From: Devosia psychrophila
GTDB lineage: Bacteria; Pseudomonadota; Alphaproteobacteria; Rhizobiales; Devosiaceae
NCBI RefSeq assembly: GCF_000971275.1
Contig: NZ_LAPV01000076.1
Coordinates: 1-64,000 of the forward strand
Direction: 5' to 3'
DNA length: 64,000 bases
This document shows positions 54,616 to 63,062 of this stretch, piece after piece. Position numbers and translations under genes: made by a program. Under the pieces are notes generated by a model. That model worked only from the letters and a program-made list of their open reading frames with translations. It did not search any database and was not told where the DNA came from. Position 1 is the first letter of the stretch. Every line of letters begins with the position of its first letter.

Positions 54616-55814
54616 GACGCTCGCCGCAGAAGTTCGGGCCGCACCAGGATTGCCTCGGGGATGAAGCCGGCCGCATAGCGCCCAGCGTCGTCCACCGCGA
54701 TGCAGCGCCCGTTGGCGTGGGCGGCAAGGTCACGCCAGACCAGACGCGAGCCCGGAGCGGACCAATCCACCAGATGCGCCGGTACATAATCGGGCACAAC
54801 GTGTTCCACATCAGGAGTGCCCTGCCCGCCCAGCGTGATCGTCTCAGGTCGCTTTAAGGCGACTTGTTGCTCACCTCGGCGCGTGCGGCCTTCTGCAAAG
54901 GATGTCCACAGGCGCCCGAGATGCGATGGATCGCGAGCCAATATGCTCAAGGCCTCTGCCGGTTGGCGCGCCTTGATGCTGACGACGAGCTTCTCGTAAG
55001 CCAGCCCGGTTTTCAGCATGGAGCGCCGTTTGGCAAAGGCCGCGGAAAGCTCGGGGGATAGCGATGAATTCTCTGCCGCCAGCGCATCCTGGCGCTCGAG
55101 CATTGCCCTCATGTCCGGCACCGACAGCCGGTGCGAGATCGACGCCGAATGCCGCCGATAGAGGTAGAACGGCTCCGGCACGACGAGCATGTTCGCTTCT
55201 GCCATGAGCAGGCGCAGCACGAAATCGTAGTCCTCGCCGATGCGCAGGCTCTGGTCATAGCGCAACTGCTTGAGCCGGTCGGCCCGGATCATCGGCTTCA
55301 GGTAGCCAAGCGCCGGCGAGCCATCCATGCCCGCCAAAACCCAATCCTTTGGCGATACTGTGAAGCTGGCATTCGCCGCCTCGCCCAGCATCAACGACGG
55401 CGGGCTGCCGTCCTCGTGGAACAGCAGCAGGTCATCAGCGACGATGTCGGCGCCATGCGCCGCGGCAGCGGCCAGCAGCCGTTCGAAGCGTTCGGGATGG
55501 ATGATGTCGTCGGAATCGACTACCGCCACCCACTCGCCGCGCGCAATATCCAGCGCCTGATTGCGGCAATGGGCCGGGCCGCGATTGGCTGCGCCGGCAA
55601 CCAGCCGAATACGGGGATCGGCGGCCATCATCTCCCGAACCAGTGCCACGCTGTTGTCCCTGGAAGCGTCGTCGCTGACGATGACGTCGAGATCGGCCAT
55701 GCTTTGGGCAAGCACCGAGCGCAGCGCCGGGACGATCTTCGCGCCGGCCTCGAAATTGGCCATCACGACGGAGATGCGCGGCCGGTCGTGGGGCCCCCGA
55801 TCAACTGATTTCAT
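54612..55814 (-). CDS. exoO: Family 2 glycosyltransferase ExoO
   Basis: 400 residues. The GT2 domain starts RISVVMANFEAGAKIVPALR, with the metal-site acidic residues in IVSDDASRDNSVALV and VAVVDSDDIIHPER and the ED near GEDYDFVLRLL. The C-terminal 150 residues are a helical extension. The sequence resembles rhizobial ExoO, a glucosyltransferase adding a beta-1,6-linked glucose to the succinoglycan unit; the linkage here is inferred. It follows the coiled-coil gene by 26 bases and overlaps exoQ. Confidence 0.82.
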   Translation of the reverse strand: MKSVDRGPHDRPRISVVMANFEAGAKIVPALRSVLAQSMADLDVIVSDDASRDNSVALVREMMAADPRIRLVAGAANRGPAHCRNQALDIARGEWVAVVDSDDIIHPERFERLLAAAAAHGADIVADDLLLFHEDGSPPSLMLGEAANASFTVSPKDWVLAGMDGSPALGYLKPMIRADRLKQLRYDQSLRIGEDYDFVLRLLMAEANMLVVPEPFYLYRRHSASISHRLSVPDMRAMLERQDALAAENSSLSPELSAAFAKRRSMLKTGLAYEKLVVSIKARQPAEALSILARDPSHLGRLWTSFAEGRTRRGEQQVALKRPETITLGGQGTPDVEHVVPDYVPAHLVDWSAPGSRLVWRDLAAHANGRCIAVDDAGRYAAGFIPEAILVRPELLRRAS

Positions 55815-55840
55815 GGTATTTGCCTGTTCTGGCTGCGCCC

Positions 55841-56221
55841 TCAGGCGACGCCTTCACCCGGCTCGGCCTTGGACGAAAAGCTGCTGCCGACCTGAGCTAG
55901 CACTTCCTCCAGCCGCAGGATCTGGCTATCGAGCTGCGCCACGCGCTGACGGGCACGCGCTGCGCTATTTTCGGCCGAGCCGATAGCGGCCTCGTCGATG
56001 CGATCGCGCTTTCCGTATTCGGCCGAGTTGTCCAGCATCGTCGCCGCCTGGGCATAATAGAGGTTCATGCGCTGGCCGAGGCCATCGCGCTCGCGACGGG
56101 CGTCATTCAGGGCCATGGAGATGGCGTTGCTGATGGTGCCGAGGCGAGCCTCGTCGGTCTCTGCGTCGCGGCCGGGATTGCGGGCGCGAAAGGCACGAGG
56201 ACGTAGTGAAAGCAAAACCAT
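55841..56221 (-). CDS. Small coiled-coil protein of unknown function in the exo operon
   Basis: 126 residues, soluble, without a signal peptide. It is predicted to be mostly alpha-helical, with a heptad-like C-terminal half (RARQRVAQLDSQILRLEEVL). It carries an EKTDEARLGTISNAI-like segment (DEARLGTISNAISMALNDAR) and a central YYAQAATMLDNSAEYGKRDR. I do not recognise the family. It sits between exoY and exoO (gaps of 10 and 26 bases) with a GGAGACG ribosome site, so it is almost certainly co-transcribed. It may be an accessory or regulatory partner of the priming enzyme. Confidence 0.7.
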   Translation of the reverse strand: MVLLSLRPRAFRARNPGRDAETDEARLGTISNAISMALNDARRERDGLGQRMNLYYAQAATMLDNSAEYGKRDRIDEAAIGSAENSAARARQRVAQLDSQILRLEEVLAQVGSSFSSKAEPGEGVA

Positions 56222-56231
56222 TTCGTCTCCT

Positions 56232-56903
56232 TTAGCGGCTGCCGGTACGCATGACGACGACTTTGACCGTCTTGACCAGGATCACGATGTCGCCAATGAA
56301 AGACCATTGGCGGACATAGAGTGTATCGAGCTGGACGCGCTGGTCGTAATCGACGTCGCTACGGCCGCTAACCTGCCAAAGGCCTGTAATGCCTGGGCGA
56401 ACGGCCGCATAATGTTCGATCTGCTCGGCATAGCGGACCACTTCGTCCTGCACGATGGGACGTGGCCCGACGAGGCTCATCTCACCGCGGATGACATTGA
56501 TCAGCTGTGGCAATTCATCGAGGCTGGTCACCCGCAGGAAGCGGCCGAGTGGCGTGACGCGCGGATCGTCGTGCAGCTTCTGGGTCGCGTCCCATTCGGC
56601 GCGTGCCTGAGGGATCAATTCAAGGTGACGCCGCAACGCCTCCTGGCTGTCCACCACCATCGAGCGGAACTTGAGGCAGCGGAAGCGCTTGCCGTTCTGC
56701 CCGATACGCTCATGGGAGAACAAAATCGGACCGCGATCGGTGGAAAACATCAACACGGCGATGAAGAACATGGCCGGAAAGGCAAACAGCAACATGGCCG
56801 AGGCGACCACGATGTCAAAAGTTCGTTTGGAGCCAAGCCCCCGTCTTGCACTGAATTTGGAATGGCCGCCCGATGGACCGACTTCAGCATTGGTGATCGA
56901 CAT
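56232..56903 (-). CDS. exoY: Undecaprenyl-phosphate galactose phosphotransferase ExoY
   Basis: 223 residues from the ATG at 56903 ([20 protein letters not shown]), close to the usual ExoY length; the frame is open 75 codons upstream without support. It has one N-terminal membrane helix ([20 protein letters not shown]). The bacterial sugar transferase domain follows, with [33 protein letters not shown] and [20 protein letters not shown]. It starts repeat-unit synthesis by moving sugar-1-phosphate, probably galactose, to undecaprenyl phosphate. It is the first gene of the minus-strand exo operon. Confidence 0.93.
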   Translation of the reverse strand: MSITNAEVGPSGGHSKFSARRGLGSKRTFDIVVASAMLLFAFPAMFFIAVLMFSTDRGPILFSHERIGQNGKRFRCLKFRSMVVDSQEALRRHLELIPQARAEWDATQKLHDDPRVTPLGRFLRVTSLDELPQLINVIRGEMSLVGPRPIVQDEVVRYAEQIEHYAAVRPGITGLWQVSGRSDVDYDQRVQLDTLYVRQWSFIGDIVILVKTVKVVVMRTGSR

Positions 56904-57322
56904 GAGGTACTCTCGCGAAGTTTGAAGCCTGGGAACGAGTAGCGCTGCCCGTCCTTCTGGACGTGGGACATAGGTCGCGTAAGCGCATGCGCTGACGCGG
57001 GTCCGAACCCGTCGAAACATCGAATTACCCTGTTGATGGGTGCGCCGCGTCTTGACCGCAACGGGTCCGTGGCTGGACTTTGCGTTGCTGTCGACCTTCA
57101 GGCAAACATGATCGGAAAGTCGAGGCAACGCCGGGTGAGCATAGCTGCAATGCGCAGCTTAATCACAAATTCACCCCAATTGAATTTGGAAAACTCAAGC
57201 AAATCAAACTGTAAAGTCGAGAGCTACGATTGAACCGGCACGCGAGAGATTATCGTTTAAACTGTTCTTGGCAGCTTGGGGCTTGCAAGTAATGCAAGGC
57301 TATTTGCGAACAGAGCCGAGGT
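56904..57322. promoter_or_regulatory. Upstream region of exoY (gene-free)
   Basis: About 420 bases, more AT-rich than the surroundings, with no convincing gene. They should carry the exoY promoter. I see a GTTTAAAC palindrome at about 57256 and a CTTGCA/TGCAAG hairpin at 57282-57298, just after the small membrane-protein gene. Neither matches a known regulator site I can name. Confidence 0.4.
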
Positions 57323-57505
57323 TCACCAATTGAACAGGAATGTAAAACCGTTCCAGAGCAGATAAATGCCGACCCAGGCCAAAGCCATCACACCGATGGC
57401 GACCAAACCCCAGGGCCAGGATAGCGTTGCGCGTTCGTGTGCTGACGGCGACTTCGTCAACTGCAATTTCTGCGCCTGACCATCATCGGGCAGCTTTGGC
57501 TCCAC
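57323..57505 (-). CDS. Small single-span membrane protein
   Basis: 60 residues from a GTG at 57505, chosen because GGGAGG lies five bases upstream. An ATG at 57526 would give seven more residues but overlaps the ribosome site. The N-terminal 32 residues are polar (EPKLPDDGQAQKLQLTKSP). The C-terminus is one hydrophobic helix (WGLVAIGVMALAWVGIYLLW) ending FLFNW. Tail-anchored topology with the N-terminus in the cytoplasm is likely. The function is unknown. It lies between exoY and galU. Confidence 0.6.
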   Translation of the reverse strand: MEPKLPDDGQAQKLQLTKSPSAHERATLSWPWGLVAIGVMALAWVGIYLLWNGFTFLFNW

Positions 57506-57955
57506 GAAAACCTCCCAGGAAGCCAAAGCCAGCGTTCGGCTTGAGGTCCAGTAGCGGTCACACGCCTGCCCTTCGCGGGCATATGCTGCGCCTGTAACTC
57601 AATACCATCGCCGGGTAAATACAACCCTCACGGCCGCAGGCAAATAGACACTTCGATCACGTCTGCGTTGGACCGGCTCCTGTGCCGAGGCAAACTGGGC
57701 GCGAGTAAGCAGTTATACTTGGGGCCAGGCTGGTTGATCAAAATCTACTTCGATGTGCTGCGATATATTGTGAGAGTATATTTTGTGACAAAATGGAAAT
57801 GCGGCCGCAACCGGGCGTAATTGCCTGCAACGTAGGCAAGCAAGGTCAACAGCATATCTGCAATCGAGCCATGCAACGCCAACCGGAATTTCAGGTGGCT
57901 CGACTGATCCTGCTATGGTCCAATCCACTCACCGACCTATAATAAGGAGAGTGAA
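57506..57955. promoter_or_regulatory. Gene-free region upstream of galU with AT-rich operator candidate
   Basis: A 450-base stretch with no convincing gene. At 57780-57794 it holds a perfect 15-base dyad ATTTTGT-G-ACAAAAT, directly preceded by ATATATTGTGAGAG, a partial direct repeat of the same TTGTGA core. It is 162 bases upstream of galU and 275 bases upstream of the small membrane-protein gene. The galU ribosome site AAGGAG is at the right edge. Confidence 0.5.
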
Positions 57956-58867
57956 TTGCAAAAACGTGTGAAGACTGCTGTTTTTCCTGTCGCAGGACTA
58001 GGAACCCGCTTCTTGCCCGCAACCAAGGCCATGCCCAAGGAAATGCTCACGGTGGTCGATCGGCCACTCATTCAATACGCGGTCGATGAGGCCCGCGAGG
58101 CTGGAATCACCCACTTCGTTTTCGTGACCGGGCGCAACAAGGGTGTCATCGAGGATCACTTCGATCGGCAGTTCGAGTTGGAGGCAACCCTTGAGGCGCG
58201 GGGCAAGCTCAATGCCCTGCGAGACCTGCAACGCGATCTGCCCTCAGCCGGTCGCACCAGCTTTACTCGCCAGCAGGAACCGCTGGGGCTCGGCCACGCC
58301 GTTTGGTGTGCCCGCGATATCGTCGGCGACGAGCCGTTCGCCCTGCTGCTGCCGGACATGCTGTTCAAGTCGCCTCGCGGCGTGCTCAAGCAGATGATGG
58401 AAACCTACGAGGTCACCGGCGGCAATATCGTCGCCGTCGAGGAAGTGCCGATGGCCGAGGTTTCATCCTATGGCGTGGTTGCGCGTGGCAAGGGAGATGA
58501 CCTCAGCTTCCGCATCAACGGCATGGTGGAAAAGCCGGCCGTGGCGGATGCGCCGTCCAATCTGATCATTTCAGGCCGCTATATCCTGCAGCCGGAAGTG
58601 TTCACGCTGCTGGCGGATCAGCCAAAGGGCGCCGGCGGCGAAATCCAGCTCACCGACGCCATGCAGACATTGATGACGCAGCAGCCCTTCGTCGGCGTCA
58701 AATACGAGGGCCAGTCCTTCGATTGCGGGTCCAAGATCGGCTTCCTCACCGCCAATGTCGCTTACGCCTTGGGTCGCGATGATATCGGCGATGACTTCCT
58801 CGCAGCGCTTGCCAAGCTGGGCCTCAACACCGCCCTGATGGAAGGCTTCAAGATCGCCGCGGAATAA
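57956..58867 (+). CDS. exoN: UTP-glucose-1-phosphate uridylyltransferase (GalU/ExoN)
   Basis: 303 residues from a TTG at 57956, with AAGGAGAG upstream. The nucleotidyltransferase signature [20 protein letters not shown] is present at the N-terminus, then [19 protein letters not shown] and [20 protein letters not shown]. It makes UDP-glucose, the glucosyl donor for the exo transferases and, after epimerisation, of UDP-galactose. It stands alone on the plus strand and converges on exoP with an 18-base gap. Confidence 0.95.
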   Translation: MQKRVKTAVFPVAGLGTRFLPATKAMPKEMLTVVDRPLIQYAVDEAREAGITHFVFVTGRNKGVIEDHFDRQFELEATLEARGKLNALRDLQRDLPSAGRTSFTRQQEPLGLGHAVWCARDIVGDEPFALLLPDMLFKSPRGVLKQMMETYEVTGGNIVAVEEVPMAEVSSYGVVARGKGDDLSFRINGMVEKPAVADAPSNLIISGRYILQPEVFTLLADQPKGAGGEIQLTDAMQTLMTQQPFVGVKYEGQSFDCGSKIGFLTANVAYALGRDDIGDDFLAALAKLGLNTALMEGFKIAAE

Positions 58868-58885
58868 TCATGGGTAGACGGCGCC

Positions 58886-61120
58886 CTAGTTGGGTGCCGT
58901 CTCCATCCGCTGCTCGGCGTCATGAGCGAAACGCTCGAGGCCACCCAGATCGGTAAACCTCGGCAATGCATCGAGATCGACATTGTTGAGCACCACGCCG
59001 ACGATGTAATCCCCCAGCTCGGGCTCCCGCTCCAGCAGGCTGCTCAGCAGTCGGCGCGGCGTCTTGCCCCACTCGGCCACCAGCACCGCACCATCAGTCA
59101 GCGGCAGCACCGATAGCGCATCGATCACCAGGCCAAGCGCCGGCAGGTCGAGCACGACATAATCGAACTGCCCCCGCGCCTCAGCCAACACTTTTTGCAT
59201 GGCGGGGCCGGAGAGATCGCCGCCGCCTGCCTCTGGTGCCGAAGCAGCAAGTGTGACGATACCAGTCTCGCTATCGGTCACCGCCGCCTGGCGCCAATCG
59301 CCCATCTGCGACGGCATGATGCGCTTTGGCATGGCCGAACCGTTCTGTGGCGTGTTCTCATCCGCGTCGATGATCAGCACCCTGGAACCGGTCACCGCCA
59401 GCATTTCGGCAAAGGAAGCGGCAAAAATGGATTTGCCCTCCCCCGGCAACGCCGACAGCACGCCCAGCACTGTCGTGCCGCGCTCAGCTATGGGCTGCAT
59501 CAGCAGGCGCGTGGCTTTCAGTGTCTCCATATACGGACCGCCCCAGCGCCGCCCGATCCGCTGGCCGGAGGCGCCGCGTACCAACGTCCGAATAGTCCGG
59601 CGTTTGTCCGCCGTCGTCGCACCGCCAGCGAGCTGCAACTTGGGGACATAGCCCAAGAACCGCAGGCCCAAATGGCGCCGCACCTGCGAACCGACGCGGA
59701 ATCCCCGCTCGCGCAACTCGTTGATGGCGCTCAGCACAACCCCGATAAAGCCACCGGCAATTAGCGCCGCGGCGATGATCACCATGGTTTTGGGGCTCGA
59801 CGGCTGCTCGGGCAGCAGCGCGTCAGTCACGATGCGGATCGATGGGATCGGGAAGCTCTGGCGCTGTACCGATTCCTCATAGCGCAGCAGGTAGCTGTTA
59901 TAGAGCGACCGCAGCGCATCGGAGCGCTGCTGCAGCTCGTTGAGCCGCACCTGTTCCTGGCTGATCAGCCCGGCGTTTTGCCCTTCGGAATCGATATCCC
60001 GACGCAGCCCCGCTTCCTGCTGCGTGGCGATGGATAGCTGTGTCCGATATTGTTCGTCGAGGTTTTGCAGCAGGGCATAGATGCGGCTGTCCAGCGCGGT
60101 CTTTTCGGCGCTCAGCGTCAGCAGTTGCGGGTGGTCTTCGCCAAAGCTGGCACGCACCTCGGCAATCCGGCTGATCAGCGCTGCGGATTGAGTTCTTAGA
60201 ATCGCGATTTCCGCCGGGTCGGCCTGCGTCCCGCTCAGCAACGACACATAGCTTGAAGCTGCCTCCGGACCAGCTGTCACCACTGTCTGCAACTGCTCCG
60301 ACAAAGCGCGCAGCCGCGCCGTCTCGGCCTGTGCCTCGGCCAACTGGTTCGACAGGCTGCCAATCCGCAGCGTGGTCAAATCCCGATCCTGCCCCACCGA
60401 CAAGCCGGTCTGCTTGCGATAATCCTCGATGGCGAGGCTTGCCGTGCGCTGGTTTTCGCCAAGCTCGGCCAATCGCTGCTGCAACCAATCCGAAGCGGCG
60501 CTGGTCGCTTCGAGTTCGGCATTGAGCTGGTCCTGCAGCAAGGCCTCGGCGTAGGCCTGAGCAATCCGCTGCGCCAACTCGGGCGTCGCGGCCTCATAGC
60601 CAACGCGAATGATCGAGCTGCGCCCCATTCGATCGACCTGCACATTGGCCCGCAACATGGCCACTACCTCATCGAGGCCCGCTTCGAGATCAGGCGCCCG
60701 CTCGCCCCGTCCAAAGGGGATCAACCCGCGCACTCGTTGCGAGAAGGATGGCGGCGGATTGAGGAAATCCTGGTCGGTCATCAGGTTTTCCGCCTGCGCC
60801 ACCGCAGTCGCCACGCGGCTCGAGCGCAGCACTTCAATTTCGTTGAGCACCTGGGCTTCCATGTCGACGCTGCTGGTCATCGCAGCGCCGTCGCCGGCCG
60901 CCTGTTCCAGCTTGCGGTCGAGCAGCACCTGCCCCGCCGACATATAATTGCGCGGCGCCAGCGACAGGTAAAACACCGCCAGCAGCAGCGCGACCACCAC
61001 GCTCAGGCCGAGCACCAGAGCCTGCCGCCGCAGCAGCGAAAACACACTTTCCAGATCGATCGTCTTCAGATCGGAAGCATGAGGTGTCGGCGTTTCGAAA
61101 TGGCTGGTCTTTTCAAGCAT
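58886..61120 (-). CDS. exoP: Exopolysaccharide co-polymerase/BY-kinase ExoP
   Basis: 744 residues. Membrane helix 1 is about 34-54, a periplasmic Wzz-type coiled-coil domain spans 55-440, a proline motif (SSPK) is near 441, and helix 2 is about 445-465. The cytoplasmic ATPase has Walker A SALPGEGKS (556-564), Walker A' VLIIDAD (581-587) and a late YVVLDLPAL. This is the Wzc/ExoP chain-length and export regulator. The C-terminus (ERFAHDAEQRMETAPN) lacks the usual tyrosine cluster, so autophosphorylation there is doubtful. The exoM gene starts upstream on the same strand, about 42 bases away. Confidence 0.92.
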   Translation of the reverse strand: MLEKTSHFETPTPHASDLKTIDLESVFSLLRRQALVLGLSVVVALLLAVFYLSLAPRNYMSAGQVLLDRKLEQAAGDGAAMTSSVDMEAQVLNEIEVLRSSRVATAVAQAENLMTDQDFLNPPPSFSQRVRGLIPFGRGERAPDLEAGLDEVVAMLRANVQVDRMGRSSIIRVGYEAATPELAQRIAQAYAEALLQDQLNAELEATSAASDWLQQRLAELGENQRTASLAIEDYRKQTGLSVGQDRDLTTLRIGSLSNQLAEAQAETARLRALSEQLQTVVTAGPEAASSYVSLLSGTQADPAEIAILRTQSAALISRIAEVRASFGEDHPQLLTLSAEKTALDSRIYALLQNLDEQYRTQLSIATQQEAGLRRDIDSEGQNAGLISQEQVRLNELQQRSDALRSLYNSYLLRYEESVQRQSFPIPSIRIVTDALLPEQPSSPKTMVIIAAALIAGGFIGVVLSAINELRERGFRVGSQVRRHLGLRFLGYVPKLQLAGGATTADKRRTIRTLVRGASGQRIGRRWGGPYMETLKATRLLMQPIAERGTTVLGVLSALPGEGKSIFAASFAEMLAVTGSRVLIIDADENTPQNGSAMPKRIMPSQMGDWRQAAVTDSETGIVTLAASAPEAGGGDLSGPAMQKVLAEARGQFDYVVLDLPALGLVIDALSVLPLTDGAVLVAEWGKTPRRLLSSLLEREPELGDYIVGVVLNNVDLDALPRFTDLGGLERFAHDAEQRMETAPN

Positions 61121-61162
61121 GATGGTACTCCGCCACGATGGCCGGGAAAATTGAGGAGACGC

Positions 61163-62059
61163 TCAACGCGGCGCCGATTGCCCGTAATGGGATGCCTGGC
61201 GCACCCCGAGGATGCCCCCGGCCACGCCGAGATGCAGCACGGCGCGCAGCCAGTTCCGGCGTCGTAAGACCGGCGAAAAACTCGTCAGCACGGCCAGCGC
61301 GCCGCAGTAGCCGATCTTGGCACCCACAACGGCCAGGGCCTTGGCCCGCGAGCCCGCCTGCAGCATGCCATGGGTCTGCCCGAAGCGCAGGCGACGGCGC
61401 ACCAGCCACTCCATGTTGGCTCGCTCCGCTGGCACCGGTTCCTCGACCAAGGCATCAGGCGCGAAAGCGATCGTGCCGCCCAAAGCCGTCAGCTGATAGA
61501 AAAATGCCGTGTCCTCGCCGCCAGACTGACCGAGGCCCAGATCGAAGCGCAGCGCCTTGTAGGGCGGGCTCCAGCGGATCAGCACGTTGCAGGTGTAGCC
61601 GGTGCGGATCACCCCGCCGACGAAAACGGGCATCGTCGAATGGAAATCGCCCGCGACCATCCAGCGCGGCGCATCCAGCCCATAGATGGCGCGAACCGGC
61701 CCCAACACCGCGGCAGCCTGGCTTGCCTCGGCCTTGACGACCAGCGCTTCAAGCCAGCCCGGAGCCACGGTCTCGTCGTCATCGACAAAGGCCACGAAAT
61801 CGGCATCGGCATCGGCATGATCAAGACAGGCATTGCGGGCAATGCAGATATTGACCGCCGGCGCATGCACATAAGTCACCGGAAAAGGCAGTTGCCCGCG
61901 TATCTCATCGACCAGGGGCCGAGCCGAGGGCTGATGATCGTTATCGGCAATGATGACCCGGATCGTGTGCCCGCCAGTCGTCAATCCGGCAATGGACAGC
62001 AGCGTTTTTCCAAGGAATGCCCGGCGAAAAGTGCAAATGCAGATGTTTACGTTGACCAT
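61163..62059 (-). CDS. exoM: Family 2 glycosyltransferase ExoM
   Basis: 298 residues from the ATG at 62059 (MVNVNICICTFRRAFLGKTL). Acidic metal-site residues are in FVAFVDDDETVAPGWLEAL, and the late GGEDTAFFYQLTALGG carries the conserved ED pair. A C-terminal hydrophobic segment may touch the membrane. It resembles ExoM, a beta-1,4-glucosyltransferase of succinoglycan synthesis. It lies four bases after exoA and upstream of exoP in an exoL-exoA-exoM-exoP order. Confidence 0.88.
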   Translation of the reverse strand: MVNVNICICTFRRAFLGKTLLSIAGLTTGGHTIRVIIADNDHQPSARPLVDEIRGQLPFPVTYVHAPAVNICIARNACLDHADADADFVAFVDDDETVAPGWLEALVVKAEASQAAAVLGPVRAIYGLDAPRWMVAGDFHSTMPVFVGGVIRTGYTCNVLIRWSPPYKALRFDLGLGQSGGEDTAFFYQLTALGGTIAFAPDALVEEPVPAERANMEWLVRRRLRFGQTHGMLQAGSRAKALAVVGAKIGYCGALAVLTSFSPVLRRRNWLRAVLHLGVAGGILGVRQASHYGQSAPR

Positions 62060-62063
62060 GGCG

Positions 62064-63062
62064 CTACACCGCCAGGCGGCGGAACGGGCGCTGCGCCACA
62101 TGCGCCCAAAACCCGGACGACCAAGCCAGATGCATGATCATCGCTGCCACGCCCACCAACGGCGAGAGCCACATCGGCATCCCATATTCGGGGTTATATT
62201 TGCGCGCCGCATGGATGCCGAGCGCGATGCAGCCGACGCCCCACAGCGCGAGCGGGACCAGAAAGCCCCAGTGCCAAATCGACAGCACGGCCAGCAGCAC
62301 CACCGGCAAAATCGCCAGCGGCGCGAGCTGACGCAGGCGCGGCACTACCCGGTGCTTGAGGATATTGCGCGCCCTGCCCCCGCCGTAGCCAAAGTACTGC
62401 CTGAACAACCCTGACGGGGTCGATCGTGGATAATAGGTCATGCCGGTACGGTCGGTAAGCCAGATCGTGCCACCCGCCTGCCGCAGCCGATAGTCCAACT
62501 CGGCATCCTCGTTGAACCGGAACGTCTGGTCATAGCCACTGACGGCGCGAAACGCATCGACCCGCATCAAGGCGTGATGGCCGTGATCGACCGGCCCATG
62601 GCCCTTACCCGTCCGATGCGCCGAGCCGCCTGTGCCGATGGCAGAGTTTTGAGCGGTAGCGACGGCGCGCTGAAACGGCGCGACACCCACCGTCGTCATC
62701 GGCACGACAACAGCCGCCACCTGACGCTCCGCCGCCTCGGCAACCAGTATGCGGCAGTAATCCTGCGGATATGCTCCGTGTGCATCGATGCGGATCAGGA
62801 AGTCGGCTTCATCGCCGAATTGCGCCACGACCAGATTGATCGCCGCACTCTGGATACGCTGAGGATTGTGGATCAAGCTCACGCGCGGCGCATCCAGTGC
62901 CAACCGCGCCACGATAGCCTTCGTGCCATCGGTGCTGCCCCCATCGGCGACAACGATCTGCGCATCCAACGCCTCGGCCTCCACCAGCAAAGCCTCCAGA
63001 AGATCTCCGATATGGCTGGCCTCATTCAGGGTTGGAACCACGATCAATGTGCGTGCGCTCAT
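62064..63062 (-). CDS. exoA: Family 2 glycosyltransferase ExoA
   Basis: 332 residues. The GT2 domain starts LIVVPTLNEASHIGDLLEAL, with VVADGGSTDG and FLIRIDAHGAYPQDYCRILV, and EDAELDYRLRQAGG as the acceptor-site ED/RxR region. Three or four C-terminal hydrophobic segments anchor it. It matches ExoA, the beta-1,3-glucosyltransferase adding the second sugar after ExoY priming. Its start overlaps the exoL stop by four bases. Confidence 0.9.
   Translation of the reverse strand: MSARTLIVVPTLNEASHIGDLLEALLVEAEALDAQIVVADGGSTDGTKAIVARLALDAPRVSLIHNPQRIQSAAINLVVAQFGDEADFLIRIDAHGAYPQDYCRILVAEAAERQVAAVVVPMTTVGVAPFQRAVATAQNSAIGTGGSAHRTGKGHGPVDHGHHALMRVDAFRAVSGYDQTFRFNEDAELDYRLRQAGGTIWLTDRTGMTYYPRSTPSGLFRQYFGYGGGRARNILKHRVVPRLRQLAPLAILPVVLLAVLSIWHWGFLVPLALWGVGCIALGIHAARKYNPEYGMPMWLSPLVGVAAMIMHLAWSSGFWAHVAQRPFRRLAV

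Noticed and set aside
56904..57128. 75-residue N-terminal extension of ExoY
   Set aside because: The extension has no homology or ribosome site, and the ATG at 56903 gives the expected ExoY length with the membrane helix close to the N-terminus.
57713..57928. 71-codon open frame upstream of galU on the minus strand
   Set aside because: No ribosome site, no domain, and it overlaps the AT-rich control region with the palindrome.
57938..57943. TATAAT just upstream of galU as a -10 box
   Set aside because: Transcription starting about seven bases later would remove the AAGGAG ribosome site that the TTG start needs, so this match is probably coincidental.
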